From positions 18,397,928 through 18,461,927 of the forward strand of contig OZ022513.1 in assembly GCA_963989385.1 (NCBI GenBank): a stretch of 64,000 bases of DNA. Direction: 5' to 3'. Below are positions 1-11,854 of the stretch, in pieces (position 1 is the first letter of the stretch; every line of letters starts with the position of its first letter). Below the pieces are notes generated by a model, which was given only the letters and a program-made list of their open reading frames with translations, did not search any database and had not been told where the DNA came from. The position numbers and the translations under genes were made by a program. Origin of the DNA: Ctena decussata (Eukaryota; Mollusca; Bivalvia; Lucinida; Lucinidae).

Positions 1-1588
1 CTATGCAAAATATATTTAGCAAATTTTTATATTTTGCATTTTTTCTCATAACTGAAGTGCAACATTGAGCGAAATTAAACTGAATTGGAAGGAACCGTAT
101 TTGGGCCTTAAGATACCATGGGATTACAAAAGCCATCTTTAGAAACGATATTGGGGAAAAACGATAAGCGCGGAAGGGGTCATTAGTTGAAATTCGCACC
201 CATTGAAAAGCAACATAAAAATGGTAAGCATGTGATTTTTTTGTACGGTATTTCTCAACATTTTCATGCTCAGTTTTCTTGTCAAAGCTATTGATTGTGT
301 ACAAGATATGGTTAAGCTTAACAACTGACGTATCTTAGCATGCGCCATTGACGTTAAACGTGTTAATTCGGTCCAATGGGCAACGATTCACGGGTGCTTC
401 AGTTCAATGCAGAATCAAAAGCCGAGAAAAACAATAGGGTAAAATTAAGGATCACACCATGATTAATTTAACTGTGAAGTTTCTTCATTGAAGCATAACG
501 TAACTGTGAGAAAAAGATGACGTTAGTCTGAGACTTTTGACTTATGCTCAGTAGCCGGGAAGAATTTCCTTTCTGAATTGTTTACATTTTCATATTGGTA
601 GCTACCAAACAATCATACACTCAAAAGGGATTCAAGAAATACCGATTAGAAACAAGTTTTTAAGACGATAACGTAAAAAACAAGGGAAAACGTCAAATTT
701 TCGAACTTTGTAAACACCATACTCGTAGCATATTCAAATGTTTTAGAGCGTTTTTATTTATTTCAACAGCAAACCAACCGCCTCATTGTGGCTGTGGCTT
801 TTGTACATGATCATAAATGTCGTACAGATACAATGGTCATAAAAACTGACGTTACGATAGTTCAAACGCTACAATTGAGCAATCTTGATTCTTTTCCCTG
901 CCAGTCCATCTCGAATGATCGGCCTTTATATCCTTATGCAGTAAAGTGACAATAAAATCCTATTATGGTGGATCTGACATATACAAAAAAATTGCTATAT
1001 TTATTGTGCATAGTATATTTCATTCCAATTAATTCTGCAAATACATTTTAAATTTTCTATTTACATTTCAACTGTTCAAGTCTAATTACCAAGTATAATA
1101 GTTTATAGTTTCTCTTCGATTTTAAGCGGTAGACGGCTAAGAATATTGACAATTTTGACTTTTTTATATCATTGACATGCTTTTATTCTACCTTGAAGTT
1201 ACATTCATTTGGCTGTTTTTTGCCCATGTTTACGTGTACTTTTCGACCTTTCAAATTCGGAACTCTATCGTTATACTGTGTATGTCTGTTGTAGCGTATC
1301 TGCTGTTTCGCTTTTCGCACTGACATCACAAACTGTTTCATAATATTTTCCTTTCGCCATAGTCAACTTTACTTATATTTTGAAAATACTCGAAATCAAC
1401 ACATTACTGAGACACAATGGCCATTTCTTTTAATCTATCTATTATGACGGCGGCTAATGTCGTAGGCGTATAAAAATATTGTTTTTATACCATAACATTT
1501 ATGCTAAATGAAAATACTTTTTTGTTCTGATCTTGGAACACAAAACTACGCAAAAGTCTATGGGTACAATCTTTAGATGAAGCAAAAG
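1..1588. other. AT-rich DNA without recognisable gene
   Basis: I see no gene, RNA or clear repeat here. Short open frames on both strands (for example 139-348 on the minus strand, 69 codons) have no recognisable domain and the composition expected of chance frames in AT-rich DNA. Confidence 0.6.
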
Positions 1589-1817
1589 TCTGGGGCCGTA
1601 TTTATAAAACGACTTAAGTGGTTGCTATGATGTTGATAAGGCTCAATTTCTATGAAGGAGATTCCCTACAACTATGAAATTCGCTCTGGAGGAACAGCCT
1701 GAAAAAGACTGTTCCTCCAGAGCAAATTTCATAGTTGTAGGAAATCTCCTTCATAGAAATTGAGCCTTAGCAACAGCATAGCAACCACTTAAGTCGTTTT
1801 ACAAATACGGTTCCAGA
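1589..1817. mobile_element. A-family foldback element, copy A1
   Basis: An almost complete inverted repeat of about 225 bp. It opens with GGGGCCGTATTTATAAAACG and CTTAAGTGGTTGCTATG, and closes with the reverse complement. The two arms meet at the sequence CTGAAAAAGACTG near 1700-1712. Five more copies lie in this window. No coding capacity. It fits a non-autonomous DNA element (MITE or foldback), but the transposase superfamily cannot be named because I could not define a clean target duplication. The palindrome extends a few bases outward (GTCTGG / CCAGAC). Confidence 0.85.
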
Positions 1818-1978
1818 CCTTAATGGGGTCAAATATTTAAAGAAACAATTTGCTTCTCCAAGAGAAAAGTCTTTTCTTTAATAGGAGACTCCTTTTTGGA
1901 AAGGCTTTGTCATTCAGTGAAACAATCAGAAAGGCACAAAAAGTGTTCCACTCAGCAAAAAATGGCAGAAACACATTT

Positions 1979-2190
1979 ATCATATGCCGTCGCTGTTATT
2001 CAGTAATTAACGTCGTGTCATAATAATTGTACGACCACACGTGCAGTAACACTATGGTGCGTACATGTAACGTCATTGACAACGTCCGTGTATGCATAAG
2101 CAATGCCTTTTGTTATTGGATTAAAATTCCATTTTAAAGGGCCATATATAATAAGAATCTTACACTCGTGGCATATCTGTTTTATTGGCC
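1979..2190 (+). mobile_element. D-family repeat, 5' part (copy D1)
   Basis: Begins TCATATGCCGTCGCTGTTATTCAGT and runs through AACGTCATTGACAACGTCCG to GAATCTTACACTCGTGG, matching the copies at 14044-14315 and 34612-34905. The 3' half found in those copies is replaced by unrelated sequence after about 2180, so this one is truncated or very diverged. Frames of 86 and 92 codons crossing this area on opposite strands are not recognisable proteins. Confidence 0.65.
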
Positions 2191-2381
2191 TTATAATGAG
2201 GGCATTAGAAGTATTTGATCTTCTTATCAGTAAACTATCCAAGGTGATAAAATGTGGAAGGTCCTTTTCTACTATCAAGAATTTGCACCTTTACGATAAG
2301 CATATCATACATTGTAGTTCAGCTGTGTTGCCCAACCTAAGCTTAGGCTACCTGGCAGCGCAAGGTGTCAGACCTGTATAA

Positions 2382-2992
2382 CAGTTTCAGTGTGGTTTTC
2401 AAAGTCAGCCCAAAAATCTACTTATAAATACCAACGTTTTATTAATACATGTATCTGGTTCTTTCGAAGATTACCCAAATTTTTGTCTTAATTATGTTAC
2501 ATTTAATGGAAGCTTGAGAAACGATATGTGCCCTTAAGCCAAAACCAAAGTTTGTAGTTTTAAGCAGTATCGACTGCGGTTTAGGATCGTCGTGTGGACC
2601 AAAGGCAATTTTGCTACAATTTATTTCTCATTTTCCTGACAATAACAATCATAATAATAAGGTTAACAAGATTGTCGTAGAACCGTTCAATATCACATTC
2701 AAAATATGAGTGTAGCAATCTTCTTCTTTAATTATTCCGTATAGGTTTTCTGCTAGAAGCTAGACCAAAGTTTCATTTAATTGTTTACTTGCTATTAAAT
2801 GCATTGACCGAATGAACAGCCGGTCTGACGAACTAGTTTGACCCATTTCCCTTAATATTCATTCTATCAAATAATGCTGGAAATTTTATGAAACTTTTTC
2901 AATGGGATTGATTTGGCAGATTTTTACGGATGGACCGAGAGAAACTGGGTACACTCATCACTTCTCAGCTCTGGCGAATCTGGTCTTGCTGA
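2382..2992. other. AT-rich DNA, nothing recognised
   Basis: No gene, RNA or repeat could be supported in this stretch by reading both strands. Confidence 0.5.
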
Positions 2993-3190
2993 AAGCTGTA
3001 GATAAGAGGGGTATTTGATGATAATTGAGGGACAATTTTTTTATTTCTCATTGAAACCATATATTGTGACCCCGCATCTGAACCGTCTCGTCGAGACGGT
3101 TCAGATGAGGGGTCACAACATATGTTTTTATGCAAAATTAACAGAAATTATCCCTAATTATCACCAAATACTCCCTCTTATCTAGAGCTC
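2993..3190. mobile_element. Foldback element K with perfect central hairpin
   Basis: Arms read TAGATAAGAGGGGTATTTGATG on the left and the diverged reverse complement CAAATACTCCCTCTTATCTA on the right. The centre at about 3075-3108 is a near-perfect hairpin around CCGTCTCG / CGAGACGG, flanked by GTGACCCC and GGGGTCAC. Length about 190 bp and no coding capacity, so a MITE-like or foldback element is the best reading. Confidence 0.75.
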
Positions 3191-3860
3191 GGGTTATTTA
3201 AAAAAAATATTTAGAAATTATATTTAGCAGTTATTGTAAATATTGCTGTCCAGAAGAAAAAAATGACACCTCGATGTTTTAATAAGGCATATTTTTTATT
3301 TGCATTATATACATAAAATCTCTGATAACCACCAAAACCATATACATGTGGCATACGGGTTATATCTATATGTGATATTATTTCAAGTTACTACACATTA
3401 ACGTTTGAAGAGGACTAAATGAGCTCACTTTTGGCTGAAAAGAAGGGCGTTTGGTTGGAGGTATATGAAATCGCTCCAGTCACAAATACCAAATCTTTTA
3501 TCAATCTCATTCAGTCGCGAAAAACTAAACGTAAGCTAAAAGGACTAAATCCAAAATGCGCTATAAGCCTTCGTTTGTCAGCCCTACCTTTGGTTCTGGC
3601 GCAGAAATTACAATGTTGTTGTTGTTGCTATTCTCATAATAAGAATATTGACAATTCTAACGTGACGTTAACGTTATCCCCATTGAGCCTATAGGAAGCG
3701 GCGCCGTGTGAAATTTTGTAATAAATCACGTTGTTAACGCTCGGCGTGCTCAGTTCCCGTTTTGATGAAAACATTTAACTTCCTGCGACGTCCGCATCAA
3801 AAGAGTCCATTAGAAAACGTCGCAATATACATGCATTCTGATCGTGTATAATGTTAGAAT
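3191..3860. other. AT-rich DNA, nothing recognised
   Basis: A 91-codon frame at 3419-3694 on the plus strand has a run of cysteines from a GTTGTTGTTG microsatellite and no recognisable domain, so I do not call it a gene. Confidence 0.5.
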
Positions 3861-3865
3861 CGAAA

Positions 3866-4035
3866 TAATTTTTCCTTACCCGTAAATTATCACAGATTAA
3901 CACATGTGTTGTCGGGCAGATAGGAATATTAATTCACTCCGGGATGCGGCCGTCGTAAATTAATATTTCGTGTTTTGTCCTCCACCAAAATGTGTTAATC
4001 TGTGATAATTCACGGGTAAGGAAAAATTATTTTTT
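3866..4035. mobile_element. Foldback element J
   Basis: The left arm contains AATAATTTTTCCTTACCCGT and CACAGATTAACACA. The right arm carries the reverse complement, TGTGTTAATCTGTG then ACGGGTAAGGAAAAATTATT. The spacer between the arms is about 50 bp and contains a second small inverted pair (AATATTAATT / AATTAATATT). No coding potential. Confidence 0.75.
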
Positions 4036-4394
4036 AATTACACGTTACTGGCAACTCCTGCGGAAACACAACGTTGAATCAACGTTGTGTGCCAGATTGG
4101 AATGTACGTTTCACATCTACTGATTCAACAATTATCAAAAGAAAAAAAACGATCCTTTTATTACGTGAGCATGTGCTGTCATGCCCCCGTCACAAAGTAG
4201 AGAGGGATATCATGTTTTACCCTTGTTATTTCAGTAATTAGCAGGGTTGTCAAACTATAGACAACTAGAAAATTGTGTCTGTAAGACACAGGTGATGCCC
4301 CCGTGCTCCCCATTAACCTTTACACCTCTTCCTCCCTCCCTCCACCCCAGCCCCACCACCATCACATATTCAAGAACTGTGCATGGTCTCAAAT

Positions 4395-5345
4395 TGTAAA
4401 AGCAGATTAGTGATAAGCTGTAGCTTCTCTTGAAAACATTAGCTTGTTGCCTGTTTTGATAAAAAAAAAACGATGAAAAATTTGTAAGTTTCAAAACCCG
4501 CAATTTTGCTAAAAACCAATTGTGTATCTCAAAATTTCTTCATGCACATCCTTATTATGTCTGTAAAACATCTGTAATATCATTAACTGTGGGAGAAGTT
4601 GATTACACACTGATATCGACTTAAGTTCAAAAGCCCCTAATTTTGTCAAAAATTAACTTGTGACCTTCAAAAATCTCCCTGCATATTTTCAATATGTCTG
4701 CAATATGTGTGCAAAGTTTCAAACTGATCCATTATAAGCTGTGGAAGAAGTTGATTACACAAACATCCTACTCTATATCACTAACATACACTGGAAATGT
4801 CTAAGTCCGAAAGCCCGTAGTTTTGTCAAATATAATTTTTGACCAAAAGACATCTTCATGCACATCTTCAATATGTCTGCAATATGTAGGCAAAGTTTCA
4901 AATTGATCCATCACAAGCTGTGTGAGGAGTTGATTACACAAACATCCTACCCTATATCACTAACCAACACTGAAAATGTCTAAGTCCGAAAGCCCGTTAT
5001 TTTGTCAAAAATAATTGTTTGGCCTTATAGAAATCTTCATGCACATATTCAATATGTCTGCAACATGTGTGAAAAGTTTCAAATTGATTCATCATAAGCT
5101 GTTGGAGGAGTTGTTTACACAAACTTCCTACTCTATATCACTAACCAACACTGAAAATGTCTAAGTCCGAAAGACCGTAATTTTGTAAAAAATGATTTTT
5201 TGGCCAAAACAATCTTCGTGCACATCTTCAATATGTCTGCAATATGTGTGTCAAGTTTCAAATTGATCCATCATAAGCTGTGGGATGATTTGATTACCCA
5301 AACTTACTTCTCAAATGTGCTACGAACAGACGGACAGACAGACAG
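4395..5345. repeat. Tandem array of about 180 bp units
   Basis: About five diverged copies of one unit. The anchor AAGCTGT recurs at about 4736, 4915, 5096 and 5275, a period of 179-181 bp, with a shorter, more diverged unit before them. Each unit carries CAATATGTCTGCAATATGTG, then AAGTTTCAAATTGATCCAT, then CTAAGTCCGAAAGCCCGT. The array ends in a GGACAGACAGACAGACGGACAG microsatellite-like run at 5329-5354 and then GCCCCCCTGACTATTGTCACGGGAGCAT. Sequences containing GATGCCCCCGTG lie just upstream (4172-4320), so the array may be the core of a larger element. No protein is recognisable. Confidence 0.8.
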
Positions 5346-5638
5346 ACGGACAGAACATAATGCCCCCCTGACTATTGTCACGGGAGCATAAAGACACAAG
5401 AATTGGTTGTATAGAAAATTGTGGCCATCCCTAGGCGTGGTTGTTTATTTTATGCTGCTAAAAACTGCTGAATGGTGCAATAATTCACATAATAATGACG
5501 CCCACAGTTTTCTTACAATTCATTTGATAACCGTTTGATTTTATAATCTATGATGGATAATTTGCTTAGCCTTTAGCTTCGAATTATACACCTGCGGCAG
5601 ACAGTGTTGCATTCAAAATGCCCTATTGAACTTTAAAT

Positions 5639-5874
5639 GAGCCGCGACGCGAGAAAACCAACAATGTGGTTGTGCGCCCAGCGCAGACTCAGATCAGCCT
5701 GGGCATCCGCCCAGTATGATCAGATCTTTGCCAAGCGCCTGAAAGGTAGCTAAGGGCCTCAGCTACCTCCATGTGGACAACGAAGACTCTGATCAGACTG
5801 GGCGGATGCCCAGGCTGATCTGAGTCTGCGCTGGGCGTACAACCACATTGTTGGTTTTGTCGTGTCGCAGCTCA
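5639..5874. mobile_element. B-family foldback, copy B1
   Basis: Terminal inverted repeats GAGCCGCGACGCGAGAAAAC and its complement, about 236 bp, arms nearly complete. Internal motif GACTCAGATCAGCCTGGGCAT pairs with its reverse complement in the other arm. It is flanked on both sides by AAAT, consistent with a 4 bp target duplication. Non-coding. Confidence 0.92.
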
Positions 5875-6135
5875 AATGTGTTTTTATTAGTCAACGCTTC
5901 TCATCTCTTTGCTTCGAATCATACACCTGCGGCAGTATGATTTTGCATTCAAACGTTCGACTGAACTTTAAATGTTTGTCAGTTTTGATCGAGAATCTTA
6001 TTGATTTCGACCAGTAAAAGATGTGTCTTTCTACAAACATAAATCCAGAACAAAATCGGAAACTGAGTTCCGTTTATACGGCTATCTAGTGAGTTATAGC
6101 TCCATCATTCAATGATGGCATTGAAAACGAAATTT

Positions 6136-6372
6136 GAGCCGCGACACGACAAAACCAACAATGTGGTTGTGCGCCCAGCGCAGACTCAGATCAGCCTGGG
6201 CATCCGCCCGGTCGAATCAGAGTAGTCGCTGTCCGCATGGAGGGAGCTTAGGCCCTGAGCTACCCTTTAAGCGCTAAGCGAAGAGTCTGATCGGAATGGG
6301 CGGATGCCCTGGGTGACCTGAGTCTGCGCTGGGCGCACAACCACGTTGTTGGTTTTCTCGCGTCGCGGATCA
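6136..6372. mobile_element. B-family foldback, copy B2
   Basis: Same structure and length as B1, separated from it by about 260 bp. The last terminal bases are altered (GCGGATC instead of GCGGCTC) and the flanks are not identical. Confidence 0.9.
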
Positions 6373-6491
6373 ATTGTCACTGCCATACATGGAGAGGACA
6401 CAGTTTGTCTTCTTATGCGCCAGCGTTACAGTGTTGTTCTTGCTCCTATTCACTTTAAGCTTGTTTCATCTCAGTATTTAATACTGGTTTC

Positions 6492-6628
6492 GAGGTTATA
6501 AAACTTGAGTATAATCTCAAACTCAAAAAAAAGCATACTGATTGGCTGCTTCCAAGCATATGCTCGGAAGCAGCCAATCAGTGTGCTTTATTTTGAGTTA
6601 TAGAATGTACTCAAGTTTTATAACCTCT
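6492..6628. mobile_element. Short foldback element, 137 bp
   Basis: Starts GAGGTTATAAAACTTGAGTA and ends in the reverse complement TACTCAAGTTTTATAACCTC. The inner arms GATTGGCTGCTTCC / GGAAGCAGCCAATC are perfect, with a tiny loop at about 6555-6570. It is a single copy in this window. Confidence 0.8.
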
Positions 6629-6656
6629 GGGCCAGATTTGTATGTTTGCTGTTTTG

Positions 6657-6920
6657 ATCCATTGATTGGTTAGGGGGTGGTTGGGTGGTTCGATGGTGCC
6701 GTTTATAACTTCCGGTTCCGGGGCGTCCTACTGATTTGGAACATTGTAGGGCAAGGGCCTACTGTGCTTGCAGTTGGTGCGGGTGGGGGTTGTTTGGACG
6801 TTTTTTTCTCTTGTCTTTCATTTCTCTTCTTTCTCCCTCTCTCTGGAAGACAGCCCGATATAGACTGAAATACTGTCTCAAAAGGCCGTTAAACCCAAAA
6901 CAATCAATCAACCATTGATT
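6657..6920 (+). mobile_element. SINE-like element with ATCA tail
   Basis: The region ends AAAGGCCGTTAAACCC followed by AAAACAATCAATCAACC, the same tail type as the tRNA-headed SINE at 16882-17162. I could not find a clear tRNA head, so this may be a 5'-diverged or truncated copy, or another family sharing the tail. Overlapping frames of 63 and 60 codons here are not recognisable proteins. Confidence 0.5.
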
Positions 6921-7207
6921 GGTTAGACGTCCTTCACGCGGATCTCAAATTTGTAATTTTCATGAGCTACAGCAAAACCAGGGTGAGCATTAAACCTGTT
7001 TAAGCTGGTGCTTGTCTTGTTATGCTTTGTTTGCTTAGCTTTTACAGTACATGTATGATAGTTTGTGAAAACTCATTTTTAAAATACCTCAAAACATGAC
7101 AAGAAGATTCGTACCCCTAAGTTTCGTACCATGTAAATTTCTTTAAAATGGTTTATTTCTAAATGTGAAAGTTGAGTTTAGACTTAACGGCATACTGAAA
7201 CAACTTA

Positions 7208-7430
7208 TTAACTCTTTCGGCGCCAAAGTCGCAAAAATGCGACTTTGCAAACAGCGTATATCCAGATCAGCCGGCTCTACACTGTTTGCCATTCAAATAT
7301 GAACTTAAAAAGCCTGATTTTATGAAAAATGTCTTTAGATTGTTAAAGTTTCCAATTACAAATCTGTCGTCTGATGATTTGAGCAGACGAAAATTTGTCG
7401 TCTGAAAAATTTGGCGCCGAAAGAGTTAAA
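7208..7430. mobile_element. Element L with terminal inverted repeat CTCTTTCGGCGCCAAA
   Basis: Terminal repeats TTAACTCTTTCGGCGCCAAA at the left and TTTGGCGCCGAAAGAGTTAA at the right are perfect complements over 20 bp. TTAA lies at each outer end, so it could be a TTAA target duplication as in piggyBac- or Kolobok-type elements. Because TTAA is itself palindromic this cannot be told from a longer inverted repeat. The interior is not palindromic apart from GTCGCAAAAATGCGAC. Confidence 0.75.
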
Positions 7431-7973
7431 TGCCGTTCTGTTTGTTTCTAAGTGAATTTAAACAGAAATTTTGTACATTAAAAGTTGTTGCTTAAAAAGT
7501 TCATCACTTTTGCGCTACGCCATTAAAAAGAAACAAAGAGGTGAAATTACTAAGTTAAACGTGTCGGACGAAGGGAGACTAAGGTAGTAATAATATTTCT
7601 AGACATAAATGGCATGACTCTTCAACCAATAAAGCTACAAATCTGTAAATTTAGAAAACAAAAACAAACTTACCGTGACCCTTCCATTCAAAGCGTAAAG
7701 ATCCGACACCCGCAGTACCATTTACGAATGAAATTAGATCCGTGATAGTATCGATATGTTATACATTCCTGAACGTATTTCTTGATTAAGTGATCCGGTG
7801 TCTTAAGTTTTCTTTCACAGTAAATACGATCTGAAGTGTCCTTAAATTGACCATAAACATACCGTATATATTCTGTTATAAAATGCGAATTTATTCTTAA
7901 AAAAAAAAAAAAATAAAAAAAAAAAAATAGAAAATATGAAAATCAGCATTGTGCATTTCAGCCTTGAAATTGT

Positions 7974-8059
7974 TTTTTCTCTTTCAAAACACTCCCACAG
8001 ATCTAGATCCGTCTTATAAGACGAATCTAGATCTTTGAGATTGCTTTGAAAGAGAAAAT
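7974..8059. repeat. Hairpin with GATCTAGATCCGTCTTATAAGAC core
   Basis: Outer arms TTTTCTCTTTCAAA / TTTGAAAGAGAAAA and inner arms AGATCTAGATCCGTCTTA / TAAGACGAATCTAGATCT form an 85 bp interrupted palindrome. A similar core (AATCTAGATCCGTCTTACAA) occurs at 59552-59575 in a tRNA-headed repeat, suggesting a shared repeat family. Confidence 0.6.
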
Positions 8060-8669
8060 ATTCGTCTGATAACCTAGGAAATACGGTAAAGTCTCTGTCT
8101 GGGGTCAGTGCGGCCCATAAACACCTTCTCAATGGGGAGTCTGTTTATTTCATTTCAATCAATTACATGAGAATGGATTTTGCTACGCTATTTTATCCAC
8201 CATACTCAATTTGCTTGTACAAATCTATTTATTCTGCTTTAGTGAGCTGAAGAAACAGGCTGACTGATATACTTATGGATTGTAAGTATCTATTAACGGA
8301 TAAACCACTGAAAAAGATAATGTCTTCTCTAGAAAAAGTGGCATCAACGGACAGGTAAACTGCAATTGTACTTTTAAAATGTCAAATCAATTTTATCCAG
8401 CTGAGCCTATAGCAAGGTAATGACAATTGTTGCTTTAAAACCGTATGGCTATTACTGCACTGCATTCAACGTGGTGAGTTTTTTAAAGGTTGAAGGTAAA
8501 AAATGCACGTTTTCCGATCCGATAAAGTATACGCGTGTGCCTATACCAAGTTCAGTGCAACAGAGAGACATTCTGTATTTAAGTACTTCAGTGTCGCTAA
8601 GCCCCAAAAAATATGAAAATTATTGGAATATATTCTGAGAGCATATCCCATGAAAGCGAAAAACACGTT
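8060..8669. other. No recognised gene
   Basis: A 72-codon frame at 8420-8638 on the plus strand has no recognisable domain. Nothing else was seen. Confidence 0.5.
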
Positions 8670-9170
8670 AGAGACACGAAAATGACAGATTCGGTTTGAC
8701 TATGCCCGTTCATCGCAGTAATGTAATCCTACAAATTGCCAACGCCCCTCCCGTATCCCTAGCCCCCTCACCCCCCCCCCCCCCCACCTCCTTTTCAAGC
8801 ACTGGTTCCAGCTGAACTACACTCCCCAACCCGATCTAGAATGAGCCCAGATAATCCTGAAGGACCAAAAAAAAAAAAAAAAATCTACATCACGACGACG
8901 TGCAGGGAAAACATTTTACGTCGGCCACACCGCACAAATCCTGCTGTAGTGAAGGAAAACAAGTTCTAAAAGAAGATTGCCAGGAAGCAGAGGACACATG
9001 AAAGTAGCGAAAATGAAAGGCTCGCTTTAATTTAGCCTGTTCATGGCAGTAATGTAATCCTACAACACTGACCCTCCTCCCTCCCCGCAACCCTTCCCCA
9101 GCAGCGGTTCCAGCGGAACGCCATGTCCAAACCGCCCCTAAATGAGTTCCATGGTCCCAAAGGACAAGAA
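8670..9170. repeat. Direct duplication of about 200 bp (two diverged copies)
   Basis: Copy 1 (about 8670-8870) and copy 2 (about 8995-9170) share CGTTCATCGCAGTAATGTAA / TGTTCATGGCAGTAATGTAA, then TCCTACAA, a C-rich tract, GGTTCCAGC and a final AAAGGAC-like end. Copy 1 has a long poly-C run (8769-8785) and a poly-A run at its 3' end. The spacer between copies holds unrelated sequence. No coding evidence. Confidence 0.65.
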
Positions 9171-9286
9171 AATATATACTCTAGATAACTTGGAAATATC
9201 ATAAAATGCGTCGGTATGAACATATTTAAATGCAGTTTTCAAAACAAAAGCAACACGAATACACTGAGAGAAAATGACAAGAACAC

Positions 9287-9510
9287 TGGAGCCGTATTCA
9301 TAAAACGACTTAAGTGGTTGCTATGCTGTTGCTAAGGCAAAATTTCTTTGAAGGAGATTCCCTACAACTACGAACTTTGGTCTGGAGGAACAGTCTTACA
9401 AAGACTGTTCCCCCAGACCACATTTCATAGTTGTAGGGAATCTCCTTTATAGATATTCAGCCTTAGCAACCGCATAGCAACGACTTAAGTGCTTAATGAA
9501 TACGGCCCCT
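9287..9510. mobile_element. A-family foldback, copy A2
   Basis: Same inverted-repeat structure as A1. It starts CTGGAGCCGTATTCATAAAA and ends ATGAATACGGCCCC. The arms meet at GTCTTACAAAGAC. Confidence 0.88.
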
Positions 9511-9540
9511 GGTGTCTTTTCTGCTAATACGCTGAATTCA

Positions 9541-9740
9541 TCGATATCATCATGGCCACCAAATTTAACACCTGTCTGTATATGGCGGGTGTATTATAAT
9601 AGACAGGTGATTCTTACTACTTGCGAGCACCTGATCGCGCCTCTATTTTGGGGTCCATATCATTCCGGCATTGTCGATGTTGATAGGACTTACGAGTTCA
9701 GACTGATCATTTGGGTACTTTGACCACTTTCATTTACGTT
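9541..9740. repeat. Dispersed repeat P, copy 1
   Basis: Contains ACACCTGTCTGTATATGGCG, TTGCGAGCACCTGATCGC, TGGGGTCCAT and ACTTTGACCACTTTCATT. The inverted copy at 14760-14945 carries the complements AATGAAAGTGGTCAAAGT, TGGACCCTAAAAC and GATCAGGTGCCCGCGG. A third fragment lies at 22014-22110. Class unknown. A 75-codon frame across copy 1 is not conserved as an open frame in the other copies as far as I can see. Confidence 0.6.
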
Positions 9741-10860
9741 TTGTGTGACAATGGCTGGTAAAAGGTACGAATAAAAACCTATAATTGCGATCAGTGCGAT
9801 ACGCATTCGTTTGTCACATACTACGACCACAATCAATATGTGCTCAAGTACAATTTTGTTTGTGTATAAAGAAACATTTCATTTTCTGTGTTTGTCTGTT
9901 CTTTCTTTTTTTTTATTTTTTAGAGTTAGATATCAGTTTGCAAGCTACACACGTTGACCAAATTATGTCATTTATGGCATTTATTCTTTAGTTTGTTCAA
10001 ATACATGTATACTCCTCGCCAAAAGTTTAGCATATTTCAGCTCTATGGTACCTTTGTTACAAATTCTGCAGAAAATTAACAGACTATAAAACAACAATAT
10101 GATTTATGGACTTGGGAAGATAGAATACTTAAGCATATGCCTCATGACATTTTTGTCCAAAATTATCAGGTAGAAGAATTTTGGCGGGTTGACATTTTTG
10201 TGTAAAATAATATTTTTTTTATCTTTTATTTTCTGCATATAAAATGTCGTGCCAGGAAAAAAATGTCGCACGTAAGACAGGAGACCACGGAACGAGTAAG
10301 TTACACATAAAATTTGAAGTGCCAATATCAAAGACCGACAGTTTTCAGTAAGACAAAAATGAAAAGAATTCATAGGAAAAATGCATTGTTAATGATTAAG
10401 AATACAAGAATTGACACGAGTTTCTCTTATGTCTGATTTAGAAATGACTGAGACACAATCAATGTAGCAAGTTACGATTTAACATGTCGTCTACAGACTA
10501 TTGTAATTTGGTGTGTAAAAAAAACTGATGAAGTTTTGGACACACTTTTAAAAAGTGTCAAAAATTGTACTTTAATTACAGTGGTCTTAACTTTTGTCGT
10601 TGTGTATCCAAAAAGCTGCAGGGTTTCAAAAATCCAGTTTGTAGGTGTTTTCATTGTACATTACTGCTTCGGATAGAATCCATAACCACACATTTTTTCA
10701 CTAATAAGAAGTCCCCTTTATCAGTTATTTCTGCTGCTAACTTCACAAATAATTATGCTAAACTTTTGGCGAGGAGTATATTACTGATCCATTAATGCCT
10801 AGCGTCCCGTTAAAAGGACTTATTATATGACCAAGATCTAACACGCAATTTCATTGGCTG
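9741..10860. other. AT-rich DNA, nothing recognised
   Basis: Several short frames (60-89 codons) on both strands without recognisable domains. The phrases GCCAAAAGTTTAGCATA (10019) and TATGCTAAACTTTTGGCG (10755) are inverted copies about 730 bp apart, so they could be termini of one diverged element. Confidence 0.5.
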
Positions 10861-10875
10861 CTTTGACGTCACGTG

Positions 10876-11203
10876 CCGGTCAATATTTTGTGATATTCAC
10901 CGGCCTGTCAGTGAATATTACTTTTACACTGACGTCATTGTATTTTCGTGATGTAAAGTCTGATTTACGTAATGTTAATGGCGTAACGTCGCGAGATAAT
11001 ACCATGTAATACCATCATAAATATCTAAAGAAACTGAATTTAGAATAATCATATAATAAAACAATTGTTGACCTTTATTTCGGTGAATATGCAGTTTTAT
11101 TGGCCTGCAAACATAACATATTGATCTCCGCTTCGCGTCGGTCAATATGATGTTTGCAGGTCAATAAAACTGCATATTCACCTCAACAAAGGTCAATAAT
11201 TGT
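10876..11203. mobile_element. Foldback element with two palindromic parts
   Basis: At 11061-11203, ACAATTGTTGACCTTTATTTC followed by TGAATATGCAGTTTTATTG is mirrored by CAATAAAACTGCATATTCA and AAAGGTCAATAATTGT, with the centre near GATCTCCGCTTCGCG. Upstream at 10879-10906, CCGGTCAATA and TATTCACCGG form a smaller hairpin between GACGTCA motifs. Non-coding. Confidence 0.65.
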
Positions 11204-11618
11204 ATAATATACAAACAGTGCAGACTATGTTCAGACATTGCAGAGCGCGGCGTCATGTAAGGATCTCCACTGTTTTCATAAAACGTACAACAATTTCTTC
11301 AGAATTGATAAAAGATAAATGCACCATACACCCTAAATTAATGATTGTACTTATATCCAATTTATAAAAATAAAACATTATCATTGATACACAATGAAAA
11401 ATATTTCTGATAATTGCTTAGACTTAAATATATTAAATTGTTTGCAATATATATTCTCATACTTGATATTTCACTTCTTTCGTTTATGTTCTACGTTTGG
11501 CTTGTCTAGAAATGAAATTTTCTCTTATGGGTTTGTCTGAAATATCAGCCCATGCCTATAGACTATCACAAAGAAGAAAATATGTATAGTCAAGAATATT
11601 CATGAACAATCCAAATAT

Positions 11619-11854
11619 GAGCCGCGACACGACAAAACCAACAATGTGGTTGTGCGCCCAGGGAAGACTCAAATCAGCCTGGGCAGCCGCCCAGTTTCAC
11701 CAGACTCTTCGTTAAGTGCTCAAAGGATAGCTAAGGGTGTAAGCTGCCTCCATGCGGACAGCAAAGACTCTGATCAGACTGGGCAGATGCCCAGGCTGAT
11801 CTGAGTCTGGGCTGGGCGCACAACCACATTGTTGGTTTTGTCATGTCGCAGCTC
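11619..11854. mobile_element. B-family foldback, copy B3
   Basis: Full-length copy with GAGCCGCGACACGACAAAAC terminus. The flanks are AAATAT on both sides, the clearest insertion signature of the family here; four of those bases probably are the target duplication. Confidence 0.92.

Noticed and set aside
2018..2381. Overlapping 86- and 92-codon frames as genes
   Set aside because: They lie on opposite strands across a D-family fragment and have no recognisable domain.
5639..6372. CRISPR array
   Set aside because: B1 and B2 are foldback elements of about 236 bp, not short direct repeats with spacers, and the sequence is eukaryotic in character.
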